This document shows, piece after piece, positions 1 through 5,737 of a stretch of 10,088 bases of DNA. This DNA comes from Sphaerochaeta sp. (GTDB taxonomy: Bacteria; Spirochaetota; Spirochaetia; Sphaerochaetales; Sphaerochaetaceae). Position numbers and translations under genes: made by a program. The DNA is taken from assembly GCA_003456855.1 (NCBI GenBank), contig DMOO01000217.1, positions 1-10,088 on the forward strand, in the 5' to 3' direction. Position 1 is the first letter of the stretch; the number at the start of each line of letters is the position of its first letter. The notes under the pieces were generated by a model. It worked only from the letters and a program-made list of their open reading frames with translations. It searched no databases and was not told the origin of the DNA.

Positions 1-128
1 TACTTCGCAGGTGCACAGTGCCTCACCTGCGAAGTACATGGCAGCCTCCTCGGTTTCCACCGTCGAGCGCAAGATCTACGGTATCATCCACAGCGCCATG
101 TACTTCGCAGGTGAGGCACTGTGCACCT
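1..128. repeat. 34-bp perfect inverted repeat with a nested 13-bp repeat (fold-back)
   Basis: Bases 9-42 are the exact reverse complement of 95-128, with 52 bases between the arms. In addition, bases 1-13 (TACTTCGCAGGTG) recur directly at 101-113 and inverted at 24-36. The right-hand copy encodes a natural membrane-helix sequence (AMYFAGEALCT), so it is the native one. The left copy looks like a fold-back chimera from library preparation, amplification or assembly rather than a biological element. It corrupts the 5' end of the first gene. Confidence 0.9.
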
Positions 129-790
129 CGATCGTCGGTGCCCTTGCAGGATCGCTTGTCTATGAGAACATCAAGATGCTCTTCATCTCCAAGGCTGCAA
201 AGGGAATCGTCTACGCAGGGAACTATGCCCTTGCAGCAGAGAAGTTCGGCGTTGCTGAGAACCAGGTCTTCAACCTTGGAACTCTCATGGTCCCGTTCCT
301 GGTGACCTTCTTCTGCACAATAGGAATCTTCGCTGCCAGAAAGATTCCTAAGGACTTCACAGAGGCCTGCATTGCACAGGAGTTCAAGAAATATGATCCA
401 TCTGTCGATATCTCAGCCATCGTCAATGACAATGCTGACAAGCAGGAGAAGGGCGAGTACGTCTTTGTCCAGATCGTTCTGACGATCCTCTCCGCCTGCG
501 TCTTCGGCTTCATCTGGCCGGTGTTCCTCTTCGGTTCCGTCAGGGATATCTGCGGCAGGTTCCGCCGTCTTCCAAGATGGCTGCTCAGCTGCCTGGTCCC
601 GTTCGGAAGCATCTTCGTCATGGTCAAGCTGAACAAGGCCCTCCACGCAGTAGCAAAGGAGAAGGGTGTAAAGCTCAGAGGAAGCTCATTGCTTTACATC
701 ATAACAGGCATCATCCTTCCGATCCTGCCTCTGAACATCATCGGTCTTTCTGTCATGCAGTCTGACGTCAACAGGATCTACAACGCATGA
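2..790 (+). CDS. MFS-type transporter C-terminal part fused to a DUF4234-like membrane domain (5' incomplete)
   Basis: Integral inner-membrane protein, missing its N-terminus. The frame is open to the left edge. The first possible start, GTG at 11, lies inside a fold-back repeat (9-42), so it is probably not real; trustworthy sequence begins near 43. Counting from the GTG, hydrophobic segments lie at about residues 28-52, 88-109, 152-177, 187-205 and 224-247. The first half, with VFNLGTLMVP at 86-95, reads like the last helices of a GPH/MFS_2-type carrier. Residues 148-257 (FGFIWPVFLFGSVRD, then a pair of helices, then a terminal QSDVNRI) resemble DUF4234. Family calls are by eye. The stop overlaps the next gene's start as ATGA, so the two are probably translationally coupled. 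Substrate is unknown; the acyltransferase neighbours suggest a lipid or lysolipid. Confidence 0.6.
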   Translation, partial: TSQVHSASPAKYMAASSVSTVERKIYGIIHSAMYFAGEALCTSIVGALAGSLVYENIKMLFISKAAKGIVYAGNYALAAEKFGVAENQVFNLGTLMVPFLVTFFCTIGIFAARKIPKDFTEACIAQEFKKYDPSVDISAIVNDNADKQEKGEYVFVQIVLTILSACVFGFIWPVFLFGSVRDICGRFRRLPRWLLSCLVPFGSIFVMVKLNKALHAVAKEKGVKLRGSSLLYIITGIILPILPLNIIGLSVMQSDVNRIYNA

Positions 791-1422
791 AGCACCTCTT
801 CTACTGGTTCGCCGTCATAACGGGGGTCCCGGTCTTCTGGCCCGTCTTCAGGACGAAGGTGTACTATGAGGACCGCTCCGTCCAGGGACGCTTCATCCCA
901 CGGCGGACCATTGTGGTCTCCAACCATCTCCAGCTGTTCGACTACATAGTCTTCCTGCTGGCAACAGTGCCAAGGTTCAGCCACAGCATAGTGGCCGAGG
1001 TCATGTACCGGCAGAACTTCCTGGTCACATTCTTCCTCAAGGCCCTTGGATGCATCAGGGTGGACAGGGAAAGCCATTCCACCAAGGTCACGGAGGAGTG
1101 CGTCAGGCAGCTGAAGAAGGGCAGGGTCATCTATCTGAATCCGGAGGGTCGTCTCCCCGAGAAGGATGAGAAGAGACCTCTGCCATTCCACACGGGCTTT
1201 GTCCACATGGCCATTGAGAGTGGGGCCCAGGTGATCCCCGTCTACACCAACGGAGAGAACTTCACCAAGAAGAGGGCCCGGTTCATAATCGGGAAGCCGA
1301 TAGACATCAAGGCCCTCTACGATGATTCGAAGACAAGGAATGATAACGCCAGGGAGATCGCAGATCTGGTGAGCAGGAAGATAGTGCAGCTGGGGGTGGA
1401 GCTTGAAAGACAGAGAGGTTAG
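787..1422 (+). CDS. PlsC-family 1-acylglycerol-3-phosphate acyltransferase-like protein (first copy)
   Basis: Predicted membrane-bound enzyme that moves a fatty acyl chain to a lysophospholipid or a similar acceptor; 211 aa, a usual length for a minimal PlsC protein. The HX4D catalytic motif is NHLQLFD at residues 46-52 (His47, Asp52). A motif II-like GCIRVDR lies at 88-94. The substrate-binding block is NPEGR at 118-122, in place of the common FPEGTR, and a PVYT strand at 151-154 fits motif IV. The start overlaps the upstream stop as ATGA, with a weak AGGA at 773-776 in front. The last 20 bases overlap the second acyltransferase gene. Family assignment is secure from the motifs; acceptor and donor cannot be read from sequence. 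It might act on lysophospholipid, lysyl or ornithine lipid, or glycerol-3-phosphate intermediates. Confidence 0.88.
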   Translation: MKHLFYWFAVITGVPVFWPVFRTKVYYEDRSVQGRFIPRRTIVVSNHLQLFDYIVFLLATVPRFSHSIVAEVMYRQNFLVTFFLKALGCIRVDRESHSTKVTEECVRQLKKGRVIYLNPEGRLPEKDEKRPLPFHTGFVHMAIESGAQVIPVYTNGENFTKKRARFIIGKPIDIKALYDDSKTRNDNAREIADLVSRKIVQLGVELERQRG

Positions 1423-2017
1423 GTCCTTCTTCTTCTACTATTTCGTCAAGGTCACGGGGATCTACCCGGGCATACTCTTCTTCAGGCCCAAAAAGCTCTA
1501 CATGGAGGGCAAGACCTCTCTCAAGGGCCCCTGCCTCGTGGTGGCAAACCACAACTCAATGTCGGATCCCATCTTCATAATGTGCTCCATCCCTTCACGC
1601 TGCCCAGTCTTCGTGGCCAGCACAGACCTGTTCAGGACAAGGCTGGGCAGGTGGTTCTTCACACATGTTCACTGCATTGAGGTCAACAAGGAGAACTTCT
1701 CCATGTCCACCTTCCACGGGGTGAAGAACAACCTGGAGCAGGGTCACATGGTCGTGATCTTCCCCGAGGGAGGACTGAAGGACCAGCAGCAGGTCAACCC
1801 GTTCAAGGACGGCGCCGCCATGATGGCGATGCGCTGCAAGGCCCCGATAATCCCGATGTACGTAAAACCCAGAAAGCACTGGTACGAGAGGGTCACCGTG
1901 GCCATAGGACGCAGGATCGAGGCCCAGGGCCAACTCGACATGCAGACCATCAAGAGCATCTCCAAGGAGCTCTACGACACAGAGGTCAGGCTCAAGGAGT
2001 TCTGTGAGAAGCACTGA
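1403..2017 (+). CDS. PlsC-family 1-acylglycerol-3-phosphate acyltransferase-like protein (second copy)
   Basis: Second member of the PlsC acyltransferase family in tandem; 204 aa. Catalytic motif NHNSMSD lies at 49-55 (His50, Asp55), FPEGG at 120-124 replaces FPEGTR, and PMYV at 151-154 fits motif IV. The N-terminus is hydrophobic and aromatic (FFFYYFVKVTGIYPGILFF) and probably anchors the protein to the membrane. I accept the TTG at 1403 because no ATG, GTG or other TTG follows until codon 34, and starting there would remove the membrane segment; GGGGTGGAG at 1393-1401 is the likely ribosome binding site, closer to the start than ideal. It overlaps the first acyltransferase gene by 20 bases, which implies coupled translation. 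The two copies differ clearly in motifs II and III, so they probably have different substrates rather than being a recent duplicate. Confidence 0.87.
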   Translation: MKDREVRSFFFYYFVKVTGIYPGILFFRPKKLYMEGKTSLKGPCLVVANHNSMSDPIFIMCSIPSRCPVFVASTDLFRTRLGRWFFTHVHCIEVNKENFSMSTFHGVKNNLEQGHMVVIFPEGGLKDQQQVNPFKDGAAMMAMRCKAPIIPMYVKPRKHWYERVTVAIGRRIEAQGQLDMQTIKSISKELYDTEVRLKEFCEKH

Positions 2018-2046
2018 CATTCAATCTGTGAGTCCGCCTCCATTTG

Positions 2047-2055
2047 TGCTATAAT
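2047..2055 (+). promoter_or_regulatory. Extended -10 promoter of the M18 aminopeptidase gene
   Basis: TGCTATAAT: a consensus TATAAT at 2050-2055 preceded by the TGN extension at 2047-2049. The hexamer 17 bases upstream (TGTGAG, 2027-2032) is a poor -35, as is usual for extended -10 promoters. Transcription would begin near 2062, giving a leader of about 26 bases. The gene can therefore be expressed apart from the acyltransferases upstream, although no terminator separates them. Confidence 0.65.
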
Positions 2056-2087
2056 CCCATAGGGCCACGATGTGGCAGGAGGTATAT

Positions 2088-3377
2088 ATGGAACAGAAGT
2101 ACATCGAATCGACTTTGGAGCTCATGGATTTCATCCAGGACAGTCCGTCATGCTACCACGTTGTGGCCAATGCTGCGGCTATACTTGAGAACGCCGGTGC
2201 CATCAGACTTGATGAGAGGAAGCCTTTCAAGGTCGAGGCGGGAAACAGCTACTTCGTCACCAGGAACAGCTCCTCGATAATCGCCTTCCGCATGCCGGAG
2301 GGGGAGGCCACAGGCTATTCGATAGTCGCCGCCCACACGGACAGTCCATCCTTCAAGGTCAAGAGCAACCCTGAGATCACAAACGGGGATACATACACGA
2401 CACTTAACGTAGAGGGCTACGGCGGAATGCTCATGGCCCCTTGGTTCGACAGACCTCTGTCAATGGCAGGAAGGGCATTCATCAAGAAGGACGATGGCTC
2501 AGTTGAAGAGAGACTTGTGAACTTTGACAAGGATCTCTGCCAGATAGTCAATCTTTGCATCCATCAGAACCGCGAGGCAAACACCGGACACGAGTTCAAG
2601 ATCCAGAAGGAGCTGCTCCCGATTATCTGCGAAGGCGGCAGGAAGGGTGCGGTCAGGAATCTGGTCGCAGACCTTCTCGAGGTCGATGAGGATGACGTCC
2701 TTGACACCGAGCTCTTCCTGTACAACAGGATGCCCGGCTCGATCTGGGGAATCGACGATGAGTTCTTCTCCATCGCCAAGATCGATGACCTCCAGTGCGC
2801 CTTCAGCGGTCTCAAGGCCTTCATCAACTGCGAGGACTCGCAGAGCTCCAAGATCCAGATGGTCGCACTGTTCGACAACGAGGAGGTCGGAAGCTCGACC
2901 AAGCAGGGAGCCAACAGCGACTTCCTCAGACAGGTCACAGACCGCATCGCCTGCTCGATGGGCTGGAACGAGGACAGAAAGTACTCAGTCCAGGCGGGAA
3001 GCTTCATGCTCAGCGCCGACAACGGACATTCCTTCCATCCGAACTATCCAGAGAAGTGCGACCCGACCAACAAGCCTCTGATCAACAAGGGGATCATGAT
3101 CAAGTATGCGGGAAACCAGAAGTACACCACAGACGCACAGAGCGGAGCCTACCTGAAGAACATCCTGCAGAACGCCGAGATCCCATACCAGGTCTTCCAC
3201 AACAACTCCAACGTCACAGGCGGCGGAACACTTGGAAACATCTCAACCACACAGATCGCCATCCCTACAGTGGACATCGGATCAGCCCAGCTTGCCATGC
3301 ACTCACCATACGAGACCGCAGGCACGATGGACACCCTGTACCTGACGGAGGGCATGAAGGCCTTCTACAAGGTATGA
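2088..3377 (+). CDS. apeB: M18-family metallo-aminopeptidase (aspartyl aminopeptidase-like)
   Basis: Cytoplasmic zinc exopeptidase that removes N-terminal residues, classically acidic ones, from peptides; 429 aa, typical of M18. Metal-site motifs are all present: HTDSP at about 83-87, DD near 233-234, DNEEVGS at 263-269 (Glu265 as catalytic base, Glu266 as ligand), SADNGH at 309-314 and the terminal MHSPYE at 404-409. WFDRPLS at 119-125 is also a family block. I chose ATG 2088 rather than the upstream ATG 2070, because a perfect AGGAGG at 2077-2082 sits five bases before 2088 and inside the longer reading. It has its own extended -10 promoter and ends at a bidirectional terminator. The family is certain; the symbol apeB is a family name, and substrate preference is not proven by the sequence. 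Confidence 0.93.
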   Translation: MEQKYIESTLELMDFIQDSPSCYHVVANAAAILENAGAIRLDERKPFKVEAGNSYFVTRNSSSIIAFRMPEGEATGYSIVAAHTDSPSFKVKSNPEITNGDTYTTLNVEGYGGMLMAPWFDRPLSMAGRAFIKKDDGSVEERLVNFDKDLCQIVNLCIHQNREANTGHEFKIQKELLPIICEGGRKGAVRNLVADLLEVDEDDVLDTELFLYNRMPGSIWGIDDEFFSIAKIDDLQCAFSGLKAFINCEDSQSSKIQMVALFDNEEVGSSTKQGANSDFLRQVTDRIACSMGWNEDRKYSVQAGSFMLSADNGHSFHPNYPEKCDPTNKPLINKGIMIKYAGNQKYTTDAQSGAYLKNILQNAEIPYQVFHNNSNVTGGGTLGNISTTQIAIPTVDIGSAQLAMHSPYETAGTMDTLYLTEGMKAFYKV

Positions 3378-3413
3378 TCTAAAAGCAACTCTTTCAACAA
3401 AAAGGAAAAGGTC

Positions 3414-3448
3414 AAAAAAATGGCGCTTCCAGAAGAAGCGCCACTTTT
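3414..3448. terminator. Bidirectional intrinsic terminator between convergent genes
   Basis: A 9-bp perfect stem, TGGCGCTTC (3421-3429) with GAAGCGCCA (3435-3443), closes a five-base loop. Seven A's at 3414-3420 give a U-tract for the leftward gene, and TTTT at 3445-3448 serves the rightward aminopeptidase. A smaller 5-bp dyad (TCAGC-TAG-GCTGA, 3452-3464) lies between the stem and the stop of the leftward gene. Confidence 0.88.
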
Positions 3449-3471
3449 GTCTCAGCTAGGCTGAACAGATC

Positions 3472-3948
3472 TTAGAAGTGATAGACACATCCAAGAGCAC
3501 CAGCTCCGTCGAAACCGACTCCGAGGCCATCAGCGAATGCAAGACCGACACCAAGACCGAGTCTCAGATAAGCTGTGAAGTCGCCTACGTCCTTCCATGT
3601 CCAGTCATATGAGATGGAACCTGTTGCGAGAACAGGGATACCGAAGTAGACATTGTCGCCGAGGTAGATTGTAGCACCTGACTGGAGACCAACGTTGACA
3701 TCGAACTCAGCCTTGTCAATGTTGAACTCTGCAACCTTGTACTGTCCGCCAACTGCGAATCTGACTGTCTGGTCACCGATGAAACCGAAACCGATTGTTG
3801 CGTATCCATCCCACTTGTCGTCGATGTCATAGTTGAATGTGACACCTGATGGTGAGCCAAGCTCGAGACCGATAGCACCAACTCCCTTGGCTGCGACTGG
3901 AACGATTGCCAGTGCTACGAGAGCAAGAACAATAAGAACTTTCTTCAT
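3472..3948 (-). CDS. Small exported beta-barrel-like outer-membrane protein
   Basis: Probable outer-membrane or periplasmic protein of 158 aa. It starts MKKVLIVLALVALAIVPVAAKG, a classic signal peptide with likely cleavage after AA at about residue 20. The mature part alternates hydrophobic and polar residues in glycine-rich strands (YATIGFGFIG, VRFAVGGQY, AYLRLGLGVGLAF) and ends in Tyr-His-Phe. A terminal aromatic residue of this sort is the usual outer-membrane assembly signal. ELGSPSGVTF near residue 30 resembles small spirochaete barrel proteins (DUF3996-like), a resemblance judged by eye. ATG 3948 is preferred over TTG 3954: AGGAG at 3962-3958 is nine bases from the former and only three from the latter. 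It is monocistronic with a strong terminator, consistent with an abundant protein. No function can be assigned beyond surface location. Confidence 0.78.
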   Translation of the reverse strand: MKKVLIVLALVALAIVPVAAKGVGAIGLELGSPSGVTFNYDIDDKWDGYATIGFGFIGDQTVRFAVGGQYKVAEFNIDKAEFDVNVGLQSGATIYLGDNVYFGIPVLATGSISYDWTWKDVGDFTAYLRLGLGVGLAFADGLGVGFDGAGALGCVYHF

Positions 3949-3966
3949 TTGCAAATTCTCCTATTT

Positions 3967-3983
3967 GACCCAACCCTTGGGTC
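3967..3983 (-). promoter_or_regulatory. 5'-leader hairpin of the barrel gene
   Basis: GACCCAA and TTGGGTC pair perfectly over 7 bp around a three-base loop, just upstream of AGGAG at 3962-3958. If the AT-rich TATTAA at 3995-3990 is the -10, transcription would start at about 3983, placing the stem at the very 5' end of the mRNA. Such terminal stems can protect abundant mRNAs from decay. The promoter call is weak because no good -35 is visible. Confidence 0.4.
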
Positions 3984-4003
3984 TCAGTATTAATACAGTT
4001 AAA

Positions 4004-4021
4004 TATTACCAAATAGTAATA
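4004..4021. repeat. Short inverted repeat in the barrel/rlmN intergenic region
   Basis: TATTAC (4004-4009) and GTAATA (4016-4021) form a 6-bp dyad with a six-base spacer. It lies in the AT-rich stretch upstream of the leftward barrel gene, where its -35 would be, so it could be an operator. Chance occurrence in AT-rich DNA is also likely. Confidence 0.25.
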
Positions 4022-4052
4022 CGTCTGCAAAGTATCCAAATTATGTTTTTTC

Positions 4053-4061
4053 TGCTATTAT
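4053..4061 (+). promoter_or_regulatory. Extended -10 promoter of rlmN
   Basis: TGCTATTAT: -10 hexamer TATTAT at 4056-4061 (5 of 6 to consensus) with TGN at 4053-4055. The -35 position (TATCCA, 4033-4038) matches poorly. Start of transcription would be near 4068, about 30 bases before the ATG. Confidence 0.55.
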
Positions 4062-4097
4062 TCAGTCAGATTTTACTTATTGCCCAACGGAGGTTTC

Positions 4098-5138
4098 ATG
4101 GCCAATTCCGACTTCTTCTCCATCTTTGCAAAGAATCCAACAGATCTCTCAAAACTGTTGGGTTTAGAGAAAACCTTCCAGGGCAAGCAGGTCTACCAGT
4201 GGGCGGTGAAGGGTGTTGAATCCTTTGATGCCATGACGAATCTCCCGAAGGTTCTCAGGGAGCGTTTATCCAATGAACACCCCAGCACCTTCTCAAGCAA
4301 GGTCCTCACCAGCCAGACCGATGACGACGGGGCAGCGAAGCTTGCACTTGAGCTCTTTGACGGGAACATCGTCGAGTGTGTGCTCCTGACGGACAAGGAA
4401 GGCGAGCTCACAGCCTGTGTATCAAGCCAGGTGGGCTGCGCAATGGGATGCAGGTTCTGCAGAACAGGTACGCTTAAGCTGAAGAGGAACCTGAAGGACT
4501 TCGAGATAGTGGAGCAGTTCATGCATCTGCAGAACGTGGCGCCCGGAAAGATCAGCCATGTCGTCTTCATGGGCATGGGAGAGCCGTTTGCAAACCTTGA
4601 GAACGTCCTGAGCGCGATAACCTTCCTCCATGACCCGGAGGGTCTGAACCTGAGCCACAGAAGGATAACGATCTCGACCTGCGGCGTCGTGCCCGGGATC
4701 AACGAGCTTGCAAAGAGGAAGGTTCCAGTCAAGCTTGCAGTCTCTCTGGTCACCGCGGACGATGAGAAGAGGTCATCCTTGATGCCGGTCAACCGTGCAT
4801 ACCCGCTTAAGGAGCTCAGGGATGCACTTGTCAGGTTCCAGAAGGTCAGCGGCAGACGCTTCACCTTCGAGTACTGCATGATCCATGACATGAACATAGC
4901 CGAGGAGGATGCGGACAAGCTTGCACGCTTCTGCAGAAGTCTTGAGGTCATAGTGAATCTGATTCCTTTCAACCCATGCCCGGAGCTTCCGTATGAGACG
5001 CCGACGGACTCGGAGATAAGGTTCTTCACCAACGCCCTGACCAGAAGGGGAGTAGAGTATACCATAAGGATAAGCCGTGGCCGCTCCATCAGGGGAGCCT
5101 GTGGACAGCTTGCTGGAAAGATAGAGGAGAACCGCTAG
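4098..5138 (+). CDS. rlmN: Dual-specificity rRNA/tRNA (adenine-C2) methyltransferase RlmN
   Basis: Radical SAM enzyme that methylates C2 of A2503 in 23S rRNA and, in E. coli, A37 of some tRNAs; it acts in the cytoplasm and affects the peptide exit tunnel and translational accuracy. The protein is 346 aa, the normal size. The CX3CX2C cluster motif is CAMGCRFC (Cys114, Cys118, Cys121). The resolving cysteine, seven residues before the first cluster cysteine, is Cys107 in CVSSQ. The methyl-carrying cysteine is Cys335 in the terminal GACGQLAG. GMGEP at 159-163 is the SAM-binding block. All key residues are present. ATG 4098 is preferred to TTG 4080 because GGAGG at 4089-4093 precedes it by four bases. 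The gene ends in the same CTAG as the convergent lipoprotein gene. Cfr-type A2503-C8 enzymes are related, but context and ending favour RlmN. Confidence 0.93.
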   Translation: MANSDFFSIFAKNPTDLSKLLGLEKTFQGKQVYQWAVKGVESFDAMTNLPKVLRERLSNEHPSTFSSKVLTSQTDDDGAAKLALELFDGNIVECVLLTDKEGELTACVSSQVGCAMGCRFCRTGTLKLKRNLKDFEIVEQFMHLQNVAPGKISHVVFMGMGEPFANLENVLSAITFLHDPEGLNLSHRRITISTCGVVPGINELAKRKVPVKLAVSLVTADDEKRSSLMPVNRAYPLKELRDALVRFQKVSGRRFTFEYCMIHDMNIAEEDADKLARFCRSLEVIVNLIPFNPCPELPYETPTDSEIRFFTNALTRRGVEYTIRISRGRSIRGACGQLAGKIEENR

Positions 5139-5737
5139 AGCTCCACCACCGGGATCACGCCGAGAAAGTCCATGCTCTTGTAGAACTGACCCTCGAAGCC
5201 CGTATCGAAATTCATCACCTTCGCGGAAGCCTCATCGACCTCCTCACTGCTCCAGTAATAGGTCCATTCGATGTCCTCGTTGATGCCTGAGAGCACAAGC
5301 TGATCATAGAGGTTGGTAAGTTCAACGATGGTGGGAAGTCTGTACATGACTCCACTTTCTGCAGCAAGCTCCGCAACCAAGGCAATCGATGCGTCAAAGT
5401 TGCTGACCTCATAGAAGGGCTCCGCCATCTCAAGGTAGCGACCCTCGCACTCGAAGACCAGACCACCGTTCGGACCGGTCTCGCCGACAGTCCAGACAAC
5501 CTCAGGCTCCGAAGCCACGACAGATTCCTCGGTGACCTCAGGCTCTGAAATCACAACCGGTTCCTCGACCAAGGCAGGCTCTTCGGAGGCGGGCTTCTCC
5601 GCAGGGACATCGACGATCTCTATGCGAAGTATTATCTCCACCACCTGTGGCTCCTGTTCGACCTTTGCCGTCTGGCAGGAGGTGAGGGCGAATATAAGTG
5701 CTAAAGCTGCAATCAGGAAAAGAGTGGTTCTTCTCAT
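5135..5737 (-). CDS. Lipoprotein with a DUF1566-like (Lcl C-terminal) domain
   Basis: Predicted membrane-anchored lipoprotein of 200 aa. A signal peptide ends in the lipobox LTSC with Cys21 as the lipidated residue. Residues 45-82 are an acidic Pro/Glu/Val stalk containing two 12-residue repeats (EEPVVISEPEVT at 58-69, EESVVASEPEVV at 70-81). The globular part has GETGPNGGLVF at 85-95, RLPT at 133-136 and YWSS at 161-164, which together match the DUF1566/Lcl-type domain often seen in spirochaete and Bacteroidetes lipoproteins. AGGAG at 5747-5743, five bases before the ATG, lies inside hflX, and ATGA joins the hflX stop to this start; the two are probably one transcript. The stop overlaps the rlmN stop on the other strand. 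Role unknown; possibly cell-surface or envelope binding. Confidence 0.82.
   Translation of the reverse strand: MRRTTLFLIAALALIFALTSCQTAKVEQEPQVVEIILRIEIVDVPAEKPASEEPALVEEPVVISEPEVTEESVVASEPEVVWTVGETGPNGGLVFECEGRYLEMAEPFYEVSNFDASIALVAELAAESGVMYRLPTIVELTNLYDQLVLSGINEDIEWTYYWSSEEVDEASAKVMNFDTGFEGQFYKSMDFLGVIPVVEL

Noticed and set aside
11..42. N-terminus MHSASPAKYM for the first gene
   Set aside because: It is encoded wholly within the reversed copy of 95-128 and so reads the native coding sequence backwards. It is unlikely to be a natural protein start.
1..128. Invertible phase-variation element
   Set aside because: The arms are arranged as nested fold-backs around 52 bases of ordinary coding sequence, with no recombinase gene or promoter in the loop.
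2070..2087. Earlier ATG start for the M18 aminopeptidase
   Set aside because: The six extra codons contain the AGGAGG that serves ATG 2088, and no ribosome binding site precedes 2070.
2795..3382. Long plus-strand frame of 195 codons
   Set aside because: It lies entirely within the aminopeptidase gene in another frame and encodes an Arg/Gln-rich, low-complexity product typical of shadow frames.
4080..4097. TTG start for RlmN at 4080
   Set aside because: The extra codons contain the GGAGG that serves ATG 4098, and no site precedes the TTG.
4193..5089. 298-codon minus-strand frame
   Set aside because: It is fully antisense to rlmN, whose catalytic motifs are intact. The product is Ser/Leu-rich with no domain.
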